64,000 bases of DNA, taken from Streptomyces sp. NRRL F-5122. Its GTDB lineage: Bacteria; Actinomycetota; Actinomycetes; Streptomycetales; Streptomycetaceae. The notes below the pieces were generated by a model. The model did not search any database. It was not told the origin of the DNA and worked only from the letters and a program-made list of their open reading frames with translations. The position numbers and the translations under genes were made by a program. Below, piece after piece: positions 8,252 to 17,077 of the stretch (positions are counted from its first letter, which is position 1; each line of letters opens with the position of its first letter). The stretch is taken from assembly GCF_001507435.1 (NCBI RefSeq), contig NZ_LMWH01000228.1, positions 310,001-374,000 of the forward strand, given 5' to 3'.

Positions 8252-9927
8252 CGGAAGTCCTCCTCGCGGTACTCGTGTTCGGAGCCGGCGGCCGTTGCCT
8301 CGCGCAGCTCGATCCTGCGGATCTTGCCGGACACGGTCTTGGGCAGCTCGCCGAACTCCAGTCGGCGGATACGCTTGTAGGGGGCCAGCACCAGGCGGGA
8401 GTGCTCGAAGAGGACCTTCGCGGTGTCCGGACCGGGCTCCCAGCCGGCGGCGAGCACGATGTACGCCTTCGGCACCGCGAGGCGCACCTCGTCAGGCGCG
8501 GGCACCACGGCCGCCTCGGCCACCGCCTCGTGTTCGAGGAGCGCGCTCTCCAGCTCGAAGGGGGAGATCTTGTAGTCGGACGCCTTGAACACGTCGTCGG
8601 AGCGCCCGACATAGGTGATGTATCCGTCCTCGTCGCGTGCACCGATGTCCCCGGTGCGGTAGTAGCCGCCGGACATCGCCTCCGCCGTGCGCTCGGCGTC
8701 CGCGTGGTAGCCGGTCATCAGGCCTACGGGCCGCTCGGACAGGTCCAGGGCGATCTCGCCCTCCGTCACGCCGGGCGCCCCGGTCACGGGGTCCAGCAGT
8801 TCGACGCGGAATCCCGGGCTGGGACGGCCCATGGACCCCGTCTTCAACGGCTGACCGGGACTGTTGGAGACCTGTACGGCCGTCTCCGTCTGCCCGAAAC
8901 CGTCCCGCACGGTCACACCCCAGGAGTGCCGCACCTGCTCGATCACCTCGGGGTTGAGCGGTTCGCCGGCGGCGACCGCCTCGCGCGGGGCGGTGCGCAG
9001 TTGGCCGAGGTCGGCCTGGATGAGCATGCGCCACACGGTCGGCGGGGCGCAGAAGGTGGTCACGCCCGCGCGGTCCATCTCGGTCATCAGCCGGGTCGCG
9101 TCGAAGCGCGTGTAGTTGTAGAGGAAGACGGTCGCCTCCGCGTTCCACGGGGCGAAGAGGTTCGACCAGGCGTGCTTGGCCCAGCCGGGCGAGGAGATGT
9201 TGAGATGCACGTCCCCGGGCTTCAGGCCGATCCAGTACATGGTCGCCAGGTGGCCGATCGGATACGAGACATGGGTGTGCTCGACCAGCTTGGGCCGGGC
9301 GGTGGTGCCCGAGGTGAAGTACAGCATCAGGGGGTCGTCGGCGTGCGTCGGGTCGTCCGGCCGGAAGTCGGCGTCCGAGGCGTACGCGTCCTCGTACGCC
9401 CGCCAGCCCTCGGGCGCGCCGCCGACCGCGATCCTGCCGTAGTCGCCGGGCACCTCGTCGAACTTGGCGGTGTCCCCGGCGCGGACGACGACATGCCGCA
9501 CCCGGCCGCGCTCGACGCGGTCGCGCAGGTCGGCGGGACCGAGCAGCGGAGTGGCCGGGATGACCACCGCGCGCAGCTTCATCGCGGCCAGCGCGGTCTC
9601 CCAGAGCTCGCCCTGGTTGCCCAGCATGACGAGGACACGGTCCTCGGCGCGCACACCCCACTCCCGCAGCCGGTTGGCCACGCGGTTCGAGCGCTCGGCC
9701 ATCTCCGCGAAGGACAGCCGGGTGACGGTGCCGTCCTCCTCCACGATGTGCAGCGCCGTGCGGTCGTTGCCGTCCGCGATGACGTCGAACCAGTCGAGCG
9801 CCCAGTTGAAGTACGCCGGGCGCGGCCACCGGAAGCCCGAGTACGCCGCCTCGTACTCCTCGCGATGTTCCAGCAGGAAGTCCCGCGCGGCCCGGAAGGC
9901 CTCCGTCGCGTCCGTGTTCGCCGTCAT
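8248..9927 (-). CDS. Acyl-CoA synthetase, medium-chain ACSM-like (AMP-binding)
   Basis: This 559-residue protein is the first gene of a two-synthetase operon. Motifs in order are YFTSGTTARPKLVEHTH (A3), DGFGQTETAV (A5), YRTGDIGARDEDGYITY (A7), GRSDDVFKASDYKISPFELE (A8) and the lysine in KTVSGKIRRIELRE (A10). The N-terminal RWPRPAYFNWALDWFDVIA segment and the DVFKASDYKISP form resemble acetyl-/medium-chain acyl-CoA synthetases of the ACSM type more than classical FadD. The ATG at 9927 follows GAGGAGGAC. It is divergent from the GAF-LuxR regulator at 10029 and probably under its control (inference). Confidence 0.88.
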   Translation of the reverse strand: MTANTDATEAFRAARDFLLEHREEYEAAYSGFRWPRPAYFNWALDWFDVIADGNDRTALHIVEEDGTVTRLSFAEMAERSNRVANRLREWGVRAEDRVLVMLGNQGELWETALAAMKLRAVVIPATPLLGPADLRDRVERGRVRHVVVRAGDTAKFDEVPGDYGRIAVGGAPEGWRAYEDAYASDADFRPDDPTHADDPLMLYFTSGTTARPKLVEHTHVSYPIGHLATMYWIGLKPGDVHLNISSPGWAKHAWSNLFAPWNAEATVFLYNYTRFDATRLMTEMDRAGVTTFCAPPTVWRMLIQADLGQLRTAPREAVAAGEPLNPEVIEQVRHSWGVTVRDGFGQTETAVQVSNSPGQPLKTGSMGRPSPGFRVELLDPVTGAPGVTEGEIALDLSERPVGLMTGYHADAERTAEAMSGGYYRTGDIGARDEDGYITYVGRSDDVFKASDYKISPFELESALLEHEAVAEAAVVPAPDEVRLAVPKAYIVLAAGWEPGPDTAKVLFEHSRLVLAPYKRIRRLEFGELPKTVSGKIRRIELREATAAGSEHEYREEDFR

Positions 9928-9988
9928 GTGTCCTCCTCATTGCCGGACAGCCACCTAACATCGTGTAATCCGTGATGCAGGTCTCACC

Positions 9989-10004
9989 ACCCCCGAACGG
10001 GGGT
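9989..10004. promoter_or_regulatory. 16-bp palindrome between synthetase operon and LuxR gene
   Basis: ACCCCCG and CGGGGGT flank a two-base centre, giving a perfect inverted repeat in the 101-base divergent intergenic space. LuxR-type HTH dimers often bind short GC-rich palindromes, so this is the best candidate operator for the adjacent regulator. That assignment is inference. Confidence 0.5.
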
Positions 10005-10028
10005 ACGCCACGATGAAAGGGCGAGCAC

Positions 10029-10865
10029 GTGGCAGCAGACGCAGCCGAGGCGGTGGAGGTGCGCGGCGCACTGGTGCGGCTGCGGCGCACCACGGGGCTG
10101 CCGGTCGCCTTCGGGGGACTCGTGGAGTCCGGACGGCCGCAGATCCGCATCAGCGAACTCAGCGGCAATACGACGACGGCGCTCAGCTCGCTGGCCGTCG
10201 TCTCCGGCAACGGTCTGGGCGGAAAGGTGGCGGCGCTGGCCCGGCCGTGCGCGGTGACCGATTATTCGGCCTCCCGGCGGATCAGCCACGAGTACGACGC
10301 GGCGGTGGCCACGGAGGGTCTGAAATCCGTGCTGGCGGTGCCGGTCGTGGTGCGGCGCCGGGTGCGCGGAGTGCTGTACGGCGCCCTGCGGTCCGCGCAG
10401 CCCCTGGGCGACCGCGCGCTGAGCGCGGCGGTGGACGCGGCGCGGGACGTGGAGCAGGCGCTGGTCGCACGGGACGAGGCGCGTGCCCTGCTGACGGCGG
10501 TCCGGGAGCCCGCGGGGCCGTCGGGCGCGGCCTGGGAGCAGGTCCGCGAGGCACATGGCACGCTGCGCGCACTGGCCCAGCGGATCGAGGACCCGGCGTT
10601 GCGGGCCGAGGTCCTCGAGGTCTGCGGGCGTCTCGCGAGTGCGGTGTCCCCGGAGTCCTCCGCCGCATCCGTGGGTATCTCCCCTCGAGAGGTGGACGTG
10701 CTGTCCTGCGTGGCGGTGGGCTCCACCAACGCGGTGGCGGCGGAGCGGCTGGGGCTGCGTCCGGAGACCGTCAAGGGCTATCTACGATCGGCTATGCGGA
10801 AGTTGGGGGCGCACACGCGATGGGAAGCGGTGGTCGCGGCGCGGCGGGCGGGGATATTGCCCTAG
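10029..10865 (+). CDS. GAF-domain LuxR-family transcriptional regulator
   Basis: The 278 residues read as an N-terminal GAF-like sensor followed by a LuxR-type helix-turn-helix. The sensor (about residues 15-140) contains TGLPVAFGGLVESG, GLGGKVAALARPCAVTDY and SVLAVPVVVRRRVRGVLYGA, typical of GAF domains in acyl-CoA ligase regulators. The HTH (about 215-278) contains SPREVDVLSCVAVGSTNAVA and RPETVKGYLRSAMRKLGAHT. The GTG at 10029 is preceded by GAAAGGG. It is divergent from the two acyl-CoA synthetases, which suggests it senses a fatty-acid-derived ligand and controls them. The palindrome at 9989-10004 is the likely site. Confidence 0.85.
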   Translation: MAADAAEAVEVRGALVRLRRTTGLPVAFGGLVESGRPQIRISELSGNTTTALSSLAVVSGNGLGGKVAALARPCAVTDYSASRRISHEYDAAVATEGLKSVLAVPVVVRRRVRGVLYGALRSAQPLGDRALSAAVDAARDVEQALVARDEARALLTAVREPAGPSGAAWEQVREAHGTLRALAQRIEDPALRAEVLEVCGRLASAVSPESSAASVGISPREVDVLSCVAVGSTNAVAAERLGLRPETVKGYLRSAMRKLGAHTRWEAVVAARRAGILP

Positions 10866-11097
10866 GCCCCGTTGCGGTCGCCGCGCCCCGGCCCCGGCGG
10901 ACGCCGGGCGGATTACCACCCACCCGTCCCCTTGGACGCTCCTCCGGATCGCCGGCACTCCATTCATTCGGCAGTCCCCATGAATTCCCCTGCGCCACGC
11001 ATCTGTTGTTTCCCTCACCACGGCTGTCCGTCCAGAATTCAATGGCAGGTTGCCTAATATTGGCCAGGACACGACACACCTGAGGGGAGCGGTGACC

Positions 11098-13902
11098 GTG
11101 CGAGGGGACTTCAAGGAGCCTGGCAGACCGCGCCCCGACCTGGTCATCGGCCGGGAGGAGCTGTTCGCCGGCGCACGGGGGCAACTCGCCGCCGGAGGAA
11201 GTGTGCTGGTGCACGGACCGGCGGGAATTGGAAAGTCGACGGTTCTGCGCTTGCTGGCCGCTGAATACGGCGAAGAGGTACGGACCGTCCTGCGGTGCTC
11301 GGCGACCGAGTCCGAATCGCATCTGCCCTTCCTGGCCCTCGCCGATCTGCTCGGCCTTGTCTTGGACGAGGTCGCCCACCGGTTGCCCGCCCCGCAGCGC
11401 ACCGCGCTGGAGTCGGCGCTCACCGGCCGCGGCGAATCCACCCTGCAACGGGACGGACTCGCACTGCGGCTCGCGGTGCTGTCCACCCTGCGTGCCCTCG
11501 CCGCCCGCGGCCCCGTGCTGATCGTCGCCGACGACCTCCAATGGCTCGACCCGGCCAGCGCGGAACTGCTCGGCTTCGCCGCCCGGCGTCTCGGCGGCAC
11601 ACCCGTCCAGATGCTGTGCGCGGTGCGCACCCACACCGAACCGCAGGGCCAGGAGCAGGACCGCTATCTGAGTGCGTCCCCGCCGGACACGCTCGCCGTC
11701 AGAATCAACCCGCTCTCCCGCGCCCATGTCGCCGAACTCCTCGACCACCGCGGCTACACCGGCCTGCCCCGCTCGACCGTGCGGGACATCCACCGCACCA
11801 GTGGCGGCAATCCGCTGTTCGCGCTGGAACTCGGCCGTGCCCTCTTCGAGAGCACGACGCCGCCGAGCCCCGGTGAACCGCTGCCCGTGCCGACCTCGTT
11901 GCGGGCCCTGGTGCTCAACCGGCTGGAGGCGCTGTCCGCGGAGGCGCGCCGCACCCTGCTGGTGGCGAGCGCGGGCGCCCGGCCCACCCTCGCCCTGCTG
12001 CACGCGGCGGGCCGGACGAACGCGGAGGCGGACACCGCGCAGGCCGCGGCCCTCGGGCTGCTGGTGACCGAACAGGACGCACCCGGCGTGCGGTTCGCGC
12101 ACCCGCTGATATCCGCCGCGCTGTACGCGCAGGCCGACGCCCAGGAGCGGCGGGCGGCGCACGCCGCGCTGTCCACGGCCGCCTCCGATCCGATCGAACG
12201 GGCCCGTCATCTCGCGCTCGCGAGCACGGGTACGGACCCCCGAGTGGCCGCAGGTCTCGGTGAGGCCGCGGCCGCCGCCCGGGACCGCGGCGCGCCGTCG
12301 GTGGCGGCGGAGCTCGGGCTGCTCGCGGCCCGGCACACCCCGGACGACGCCGTACCGGGCCCGGACGAGCGCCGGTTGCAGGCGGCCGCGGACGCGCTGA
12401 CCGCCGGGGAGACCGACTTCGCCCGCGACATCGCCCACGACGTGCTCGCCCAGGCGACGGAGCCGGCGGACCGGGTGCGGGCCTGGATGGTCGTCATCGA
12501 CGCCGCCGGGCATGCCATGGCCGAGGTGGACGCGGCCTTCCCGCAGGCGCTGGCCGACGCCGGGGACGACCCGCGGCTGCTGACCCTCGTGCACTACCAG
12601 CTCGCCTGGCGCGCGCTGCTCGTGGAGGGTGACTTCGAGCGGGCGCGGGAGGAGGGCGCGCGCGCCGCGGACCTGGCGGCCCGGGCGGGCGACCGGCGCA
12701 ACGAACTGCTGGCGCTGGCCTTCCAGGCCCAGGCCGAGACGCTGATGGGACATCCGGACGCGCCCCTCACCATCAAACGGGCGCTGAAGGAGCCGCAGGA
12801 TCCGCGAGTGGCCGCCGACCACAACGGCGCCGGCTCGGTACGGTTCCGTTGGCTGATCATGAGCGATCAGCTGGCCGAGGCCCGCAAGACGGTCAGCGCA
12901 CTGCTGCGCGAGGCGCGCCGTCGCGGGATGGTCGAGGCCGAGGTGCACTTCCTGCGCGGTCTCGCCGAGACCGAACTGCGGGCGGGCCACTGCGGACGGG
13001 CACTGGACCTCGCCCGCGAGAGCCTGCGGCTGGCCCGGGACACCGGGATCGGGGAGGCCGCGAGCGCGATGCTCACCTCGCTCGCCGAGGCCGCCGGGGG
13101 CGAGGTGGACCGGGCACTGGCGCTGGCCCGTGAGGCGGTGGCACGCGCCGAGAAGAACGGTGACGTGATCTATCTTTCGCGGGCGCTGGCCGCCCTGGGG
13201 CACGCTCAGCTGGTGGCCGGGGACGCACCGGGTGCGGTCCACTCCCTGCGCAGGGCCAGGGAGCTGGAGGAGGGCCTCGGAGTCACCGATCCGGCCCGGG
13301 GGCGCTGGCACGGTGACCTCGCGGAGGCGCTGGTGCGCATCGGGGAGCCGGCCGAGGCGCAGGGCGTCGTCGACGCCACCCGCGCCCGGGCGCTGAACCT
13401 GGGACGGGAGAGCGTGCTCGCGGTACTGGACCGGGCGGAGGCGCTGACGCGCGCGGCCCGTGGCGAGACGGACGCCGCGGCCCGGCAACTGGTCCAGTGC
13501 CGGGCGCGACTGGCCAGGCTCGGTTACGGCCTGGAGGAGGCGCGGGCGGCGTACGCGCTGGCCGCTCTGCCCGGGCGGCAGTCGGCACCGGCCGCCTACG
13601 ACGAGGCGGCCCGGCTCTTCCGCCGCTGCCGCGCCATGCCGTGGCTGCGCCAGGTGGAGACGGCGGCGGTGGCGGCCCCTGCCCGGGCGTCCCGGGCCGC
13701 GGTCTCCCTGGACGCCCTCGCCGCGACGGAGCGTCAGGTGGCCGCGCTGGTCATGGAGGGAGCGACCAACCGGGAGATAGCCGCGCGTCTGTTCATCAGC
13801 GTCAAGACGGTGGAGGCGACGCTCACGCGGGTCTACCGCAAGCTGGGGATACGGTCCCGGGTGGACATCGTGCGGCTGGCGGCGGGACGGCCACCGGGCT
13901 GA
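11098..13902 (+). CDS. Large ATP-binding LuxR (LAL/MalT-type) regulator
   Basis: This is a 934-residue STAND-class transcription factor. The N-terminal ATPase has Walker A HGPAGIGKST near residues 39-48 and Walker B VLIVADDLQWLDPAS near residue 140. A long alpha-helical, TPR-like middle follows. A C-terminal LuxR HTH contains LAATERQVAALVMEGATNRE and ISVKTVEATLTRVYRKLGI. Such proteins oligomerise on ATP and inducer binding to activate carbon or secondary-metabolism genes. Open frame continues to TTG 11050. GTG 11098 is preferred because GGGGAG lies eight bases before it, whereas GTG 11092 would be too close. Its target is unknown, and no partner gene is adjacent. Confidence 0.88.
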   Translation: MRGDFKEPGRPRPDLVIGREELFAGARGQLAAGGSVLVHGPAGIGKSTVLRLLAAEYGEEVRTVLRCSATESESHLPFLALADLLGLVLDEVAHRLPAPQRTALESALTGRGESTLQRDGLALRLAVLSTLRALAARGPVLIVADDLQWLDPASAELLGFAARRLGGTPVQMLCAVRTHTEPQGQEQDRYLSASPPDTLAVRINPLSRAHVAELLDHRGYTGLPRSTVRDIHRTSGGNPLFALELGRALFESTTPPSPGEPLPVPTSLRALVLNRLEALSAEARRTLLVASAGARPTLALLHAAGRTNAEADTAQAAALGLLVTEQDAPGVRFAHPLISAALYAQADAQERRAAHAALSTAASDPIERARHLALASTGTDPRVAAGLGEAAAAARDRGAPSVAAELGLLAARHTPDDAVPGPDERRLQAAADALTAGETDFARDIAHDVLAQATEPADRVRAWMVVIDAAGHAMAEVDAAFPQALADAGDDPRLLTLVHYQLAWRALLVEGDFERAREEGARAADLAARAGDRRNELLALAFQAQAETLMGHPDAPLTIKRALKEPQDPRVAADHNGAGSVRFRWLIMSDQLAEARKTVSALLREARRRGMVEAEVHFLRGLAETELRAGHCGRALDLARESLRLARDTGIGEAASAMLTSLAEAAGGEVDRALALAREAVARAEKNGDVIYLSRALAALGHAQLVAGDAPGAVHSLRRARELEEGLGVTDPARGRWHGDLAEALVRIGEPAEAQGVVDATRARALNLGRESVLAVLDRAEALTRAARGETDAAARQLVQCRARLARLGYGLEEARAAYALAALPGRQSAPAAYDEAARLFRRCRAMPWLRQVETAAVAAPARASRAAVSLDALAATERQVAALVMEGATNREIAARLFISVKTVEATLTRVYRKLGIRSRVDIVRLAAGRPPG

Positions 13903-13988
13903 ACACCCCTCTCCGGCAGAGCCGTTGCTCGCTTCGCACGCGCGGACCGAGGGTTTTCCCTCCCCGACTCCCTTAGGGCGTTCCCTCA

Positions 13989-14017
13989 TTGGGCCCGGCC
14001 TCGGCGCCTTCTAGCGT
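13989..14017 (+). promoter_or_regulatory. Promoter ahead of the protease pseudogene
   Basis: TTGGGC (13989-13994) and TAGCGT (14012-14017) are exactly 17 bases apart. The element looks intact although the gene it serves is destroyed. Confidence 0.4.
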
Positions 14018-14086
14018 ATGGAACAAGCCGTTCGCCCGGGCAACACGGCCGAGCGACCCCCCACCGGCAACCCCCTGAGGAGACTC

Positions 14087-14416
14087 GTGTTCGGGATCGA
14101 CCGCGCCAGACGAACCGTCGCCGCCGCCCCGGTGGCCACCGCGACCGTGCACAGCGCCTCCGACTCCCGCTGCCGCGCCTCCCACGGCTCCGACTTCCTC
14201 GGGTACGACACGGTGCTCGCCGGCTCCTTCTCCGGCGGCATGGACACCTGCCAGGGCGACAGCGACGGTCTCCCGCTCACCGGGGGCGTCCTGGCAGGCA
14301 GTATTTCCCGGGCGGCGGCCCCGCCGAGGCGGGTGACCCGGGGACGGACGCCCGGGTCACCCTCTCGCGCCCCGCGACCCGGCAGGCCGGGCCGTAGCCG
14401 CCCCGAAGACTCCTGA
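14087..14416 (+). pseudogene. Internally deleted trypsin-like serine protease remnant
   Basis: A GTG at 14087 with GAGGAG upstream opens a frame starting VFGIDRARRTVAAAPVATAT, like the start of a secreted protein. It jumps within about 40 codons to a trypsin C-terminal block, CRASHGSDFLGYD followed by SFSGGMDTCQGDSDGLPL and GGVLAG. This corresponds to the chymotrypsin-family C-R-x-x-Y-G, D-T-C-Q-G-D-S-G-G-P and L-A-G segments. The catalytic His and Asp domains are absent, the GDSGGP motif reads GDSDGL, and the frame is lost after GVLAG. I infer a large internal deletion plus point decay and a frameshift. A strong terminator follows at 14437. Confidence 0.7.
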
Positions 14417-14436
14417 GTACCCCTCAGGTCGATACC

Positions 14437-14479
14437 AGGGGGCGTTGCGGGCCTCCACGAGCGGCCCGCAACGCCCCCT
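14437..14479. terminator. Bidirectional hairpin terminator
   Basis: A perfect 17-bp stem (14437-14453 against 14463-14479) with a nine-base loop. It sits between the protease pseudogene (plus strand) and the AlkZ-like gene (minus strand) and can serve both. Confidence 0.75.
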
Positions 14480-14515
14480 CTCCAACCGGCCTGCGCCTGG
14501 GACGAACGGGCGGTC

Positions 14516-15649
14516 TCACCGCCCGACGACGGTCCCGAACCGGATGTCGTACGGCTCTCCCGGATGCAGAACGGCGAGCATCCGCTCCCCTTCCCGCGTC
14601 ACGTCCTCCCGCTGGGCACGGGTGAGCCCGCCGAAGGGCTCGACGACGAGCGTGTCCTCCTCCAGCTTCCACACTCCCGCCAGGAAACCGTCGACGAGGA
14701 GCGTGCGGTGTGCCTGGTTGCCGGTCCAGCTGCGGCCCTTGAGGTCCGGCGGCACGACACGGGTGCGGTCGGCGTGGGAGAGCAGCAGGTTGTCGAACTC
14801 GGGCAGGAAACGGGGCGGTGCGGGGGTGTCCGGATCGGGCCGCGGCGCGTCGGGAAGGTCGAAGAGCTCCACGCCGTTCGCATCCTGGAAGGCGACGAGC
14901 CGCGTGCGGAGCCGTTCGAAGACGTCACGCAGACCGGTGAGTCCGGCCCAGGTCTGCATGTCCTTCACCGAGGCGGGCCCGAACGCGGCCAGATAGCGCA
15001 GGACGACGGCGTCCGGGGCTGGGGCCGGCTCGGCGGGGCGCCCGAGCCAGTGCTCGGCGGTGGTGAGCGCGACCCGGCCGCTGCGGCCCCACAGTCCGCG
15101 CGGGGTGACCTGGACCAGCGGCAGCCGGCACCGGGCCGCGAGCGCGAGGGCCTGGGGGTCTGCATGCGGCCATTCGACGGCCAGGGCCTCGCGCAACTGC
15201 TTCATGGTGCGCGGTTCGGTCTCCACCAGGTCCCGGGCGAGGACGGCGAGCCGGTCCAGGTCGACTCCGGCGAGGCCGTCGCGGAAGAGGCCGAGTTCAC
15301 GGTCCCGGGCCGGCTGTACCAGGGGCCGCAGGCCGAGGCAGTCGTCGGCGGTGTGGGCGTGGATGGTGGAGCGCATGGTGACGATGCGGACGACCTCGCG
15401 GTCGCCGACGAGCCGCGAGAGGTGCCCGGGGGCGAAGCCCTCCAGACGGGCGGCGAGCGCGTAGTACGGGGGTTTGACGTTCTGCGCCTGGAGCCCGAGG
15501 AGATGGCCGACGGCGGCCTGCGCGGACAGCGGCGAGCGGTGCAGCAGGAGTTGACGGTCGAGAGTGGCGCGGTTGAGGGCGCGCGGACCGAGAACGGGCA
15601 GCGAGGCCGTGCGGGCCGACTTGCGTGTCGCGGAACTCGTCTTCGTCAT
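14516..15649 (-). CDS. AlkZ-like (HTH_42) winged-helix DNA glycosylase family protein
   Basis: The 377 residues belong to the HTH_42 (former DUF1006) family, now known as AlkZ/AlkX-type DNA glycosylases that remove bulky alkyl adducts and unhook interstrand crosslinks. The segment GHLLGLQAQN near residue 50 contains Gln-Ala-Gln. This matches the QxQ catalytic signature of the AlkZ branch, as opposed to the QxD of AlkX/YcaQ. Other family segments are TMRSTIHAHTADD, RRLPL-type winged-helix elements, WGRSGRVALTTAEHWLG, FLPEFDNLLLSHADRTRVVP and the C-terminal VDGFLAGVWKLEEDTLVVEP. ATG 15649 is chosen over GTG 15658, but its GGAG is only one base away, so the start is uncertain. Substrate is unknown. 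Confidence 0.82.
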   Translation of the reverse strand: MTKTSSATRKSARTASLPVLGPRALNRATLDRQLLLHRSPLSAQAAVGHLLGLQAQNVKPPYYALAARLEGFAPGHLSRLVGDREVVRIVTMRSTIHAHTADDCLGLRPLVQPARDRELGLFRDGLAGVDLDRLAVLARDLVETEPRTMKQLREALAVEWPHADPQALALAARCRLPLVQVTPRGLWGRSGRVALTTAEHWLGRPAEPAPAPDAVVLRYLAAFGPASVKDMQTWAGLTGLRDVFERLRTRLVAFQDANGVELFDLPDAPRPDPDTPAPPRFLPEFDNLLLSHADRTRVVPPDLKGRSWTGNQAHRTLLVDGFLAGVWKLEEDTLVVEPFGGLTRAQREDVTREGERMLAVLHPGEPYDIRFGTVVGR

Positions 15650-15716
15650 GCTCCGCACGCTATCGACGCTTGCGGACAGCCGCTGTCCGCTGCTTCCACC
15701 GGATACTCGGGCACGC

Positions 15717-16274
15717 TCACATTTCCCGGCCGTCCGAACGGGACCCGTCCCAGCCGGTGGTCGCGATGACGTCCAGGGCGATGTCCACCACGGACCGGCC
15801 GTCCGTCACCACACGGGGCACCTCGGCAGGCACCCGCTCGTCCAGGAGACGTGCCTTGCGGGCGCTGCCCTGCAGTTCCTTCGCCAGCTCCGAACCGAGC
15901 TCCCGGCCCTCCAGGCGCGCGCGAGCCGTGGTGTCCGAGGCGGTGAGCAGTACCCGTACGATCCTCACCCCGGTCCCCATGGAGCGCTCGAACATCCCCG
16001 TCGCCTCGGGCAATACGCACGAGGTGTTCGTATAGATCAAGCGGCGGTAACCGCGTTGCGCGAAGTTCGCCCACACGGCCCTCAGATTGCTTTCGGTGAC
16101 CTCGGAGCGGTCCGGGTCCCCCTCCGGCGCCGGGTGCACCTGCCCCATGAAGTCACCGTCGATGACCGCGTGGGCAACGGCCGCGGCGCGCAGCAGCGCC
16201 GAAACCTCCCACCCCACCGTCGTCTTGCCGACCCCGGCCCGCCCGCCGATGAGCAGCACCTCGGAACGATCCAT
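15717..16274 (-). CDS. P-loop kinase-like ATPase
   Basis: This 185-residue protein begins MDRSEVLLIGGRAGVGKTTV, a Walker A motif (GRAGVGKT) at residues 11-18. The next segment, HAVIDGDFMGQVHPAP, places an Asp-Gly-Asp where small-molecule kinases bind substrate and Mg. Later segments are VRVLLTASDTTARARLEGRE (a lid-like Arg cluster) and VPRVVTDGRSVVDIALDVI. The arrangement resembles adenylylsulfate- or shikimate-kinase-like proteins annotated only as AAA family in Streptomyces, and the substrate is unknown. No good ribosome site precedes ATG 16274. It is divergent from the next gene, 83 bases away. Confidence 0.7.
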   Translation of the reverse strand: MDRSEVLLIGGRAGVGKTTVGWEVSALLRAAAVAHAVIDGDFMGQVHPAPEGDPDRSEVTESNLRAVWANFAQRGYRRLIYTNTSCVLPEATGMFERSMGTGVRIVRVLLTASDTTARARLEGRELGSELAKELQGSARKARLLDERVPAEVPRVVTDGRSVVDIALDVIATTGWDGSRSDGREM

Positions 16275-16357
16275 GGACGGCAGCGTGCCAGTGGGCAGCC
16301 ACCCGCGTCACCCGACGTACCTCGGTCGGCCTTCGGACGTGCTCTAAGTTGGCCCGT

Positions 16358-16882
16358 ATGAGCGTTCCGCGGCGGAATTATCGGTATGTGGGACCGGTCG
16401 ACCTGAGCGCCGGCCTCCGGCCCGGCGGCACCGGCCGACGGATCGGCTCGGCGGCCGACTTCGACGGGTGGGTCGCGGAGCGATCGGCGGCCGATCTGGC
16501 CGAGCCGTTCACCTTCGTGGTAGGCACCGACGGCGTGCTGCGGCTGGCGCCACGACGGAGCGAGCATGTGGCGTGTGCCGGCGGCGGGCCCGTGCTGAGC
16601 GCCGGCGAGATCGCCTTCAGCCGTGAGGCGGGGGGCCGTTGGGTGACCGACCACGTCAGCAACCATTCGACCGGGTACTGCCCGGACACCAGTTCCTGGC
16701 CGGCGGTCGCCCGAGCCCTGGATCAGGTGGGCCTCGAGCACCCGTCCGGCTTCACTCACGAGGCGGTGTTCCGGCGCTGTCCCGGCTGCCGGGAGCACAA
16801 CGTCGTACGCGAGGACCATTTCGTCTGCGTCTTCTGCGGTGGTGACCTGCCGGAGGTGTGGAACGTGGACCCCTCCGCATGA
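16358..16882 (+). CDS. Conserved hypothetical protein with C-terminal zinc ribbon
   Basis: The 174 residues begin MSVPRRNYRYVGPVDLSAGL. The middle segment, FTFVVGTDGVLRLAPRRSEHVACAGG, describes a small beta domain. The C terminus has two cysteine pairs (RRCPGCREH and FVCVFCGGDLP), a typical zinc ribbon. I do not recognise a function. ATG 16358 has no ribosome site, and an in-frame TTG lies nine bases upstream. The gene may be leaderless. It sits between the P-loop kinase and corA with no operon partner. Confidence 0.65.
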   Translation: MSVPRRNYRYVGPVDLSAGLRPGGTGRRIGSAADFDGWVAERSAADLAEPFTFVVGTDGVLRLAPRRSEHVACAGGGPVLSAGEIAFSREAGGRWVTDHVSNHSTGYCPDTSSWPAVARALDQVGLEHPSGFTHEAVFRRCPGCREHNVVREDHFVCVFCGGDLPEVWNVDPSA

Positions 16883-17077
16883 CAACGGCGTACCGGATCC
16901 ACGTGTACTCAGGCACTGTCGGGACAGACGTGGACCGGTGACCGCGACGTGGGCCCCAACGCTCCCCGAGCGTCCGACACGGCCTCCGGCCCGGTTCTCT
17001 ACGGAGATGGGCCCTATCCCCCGTATATCCTGCTCGGTGATCACACAGACGTACGTTCGACACGGGAGGCTGCCGCG

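Noticed and set aside
10792..13989. Minus-strand open frame of 1065 codons opposite the LAL regulator
   Set aside because: It is Arg/Gly/Pro-rich, low-complexity translation antisense to a gene with clear Walker and LuxR motifs, has no ribosome site, and is expected by chance at this GC content.
16883..17077. M-box or other magnesium riboswitch ahead of corA
   Set aside because: The 195-base leader shows no M-box core or convincing terminator/antiterminator pair.
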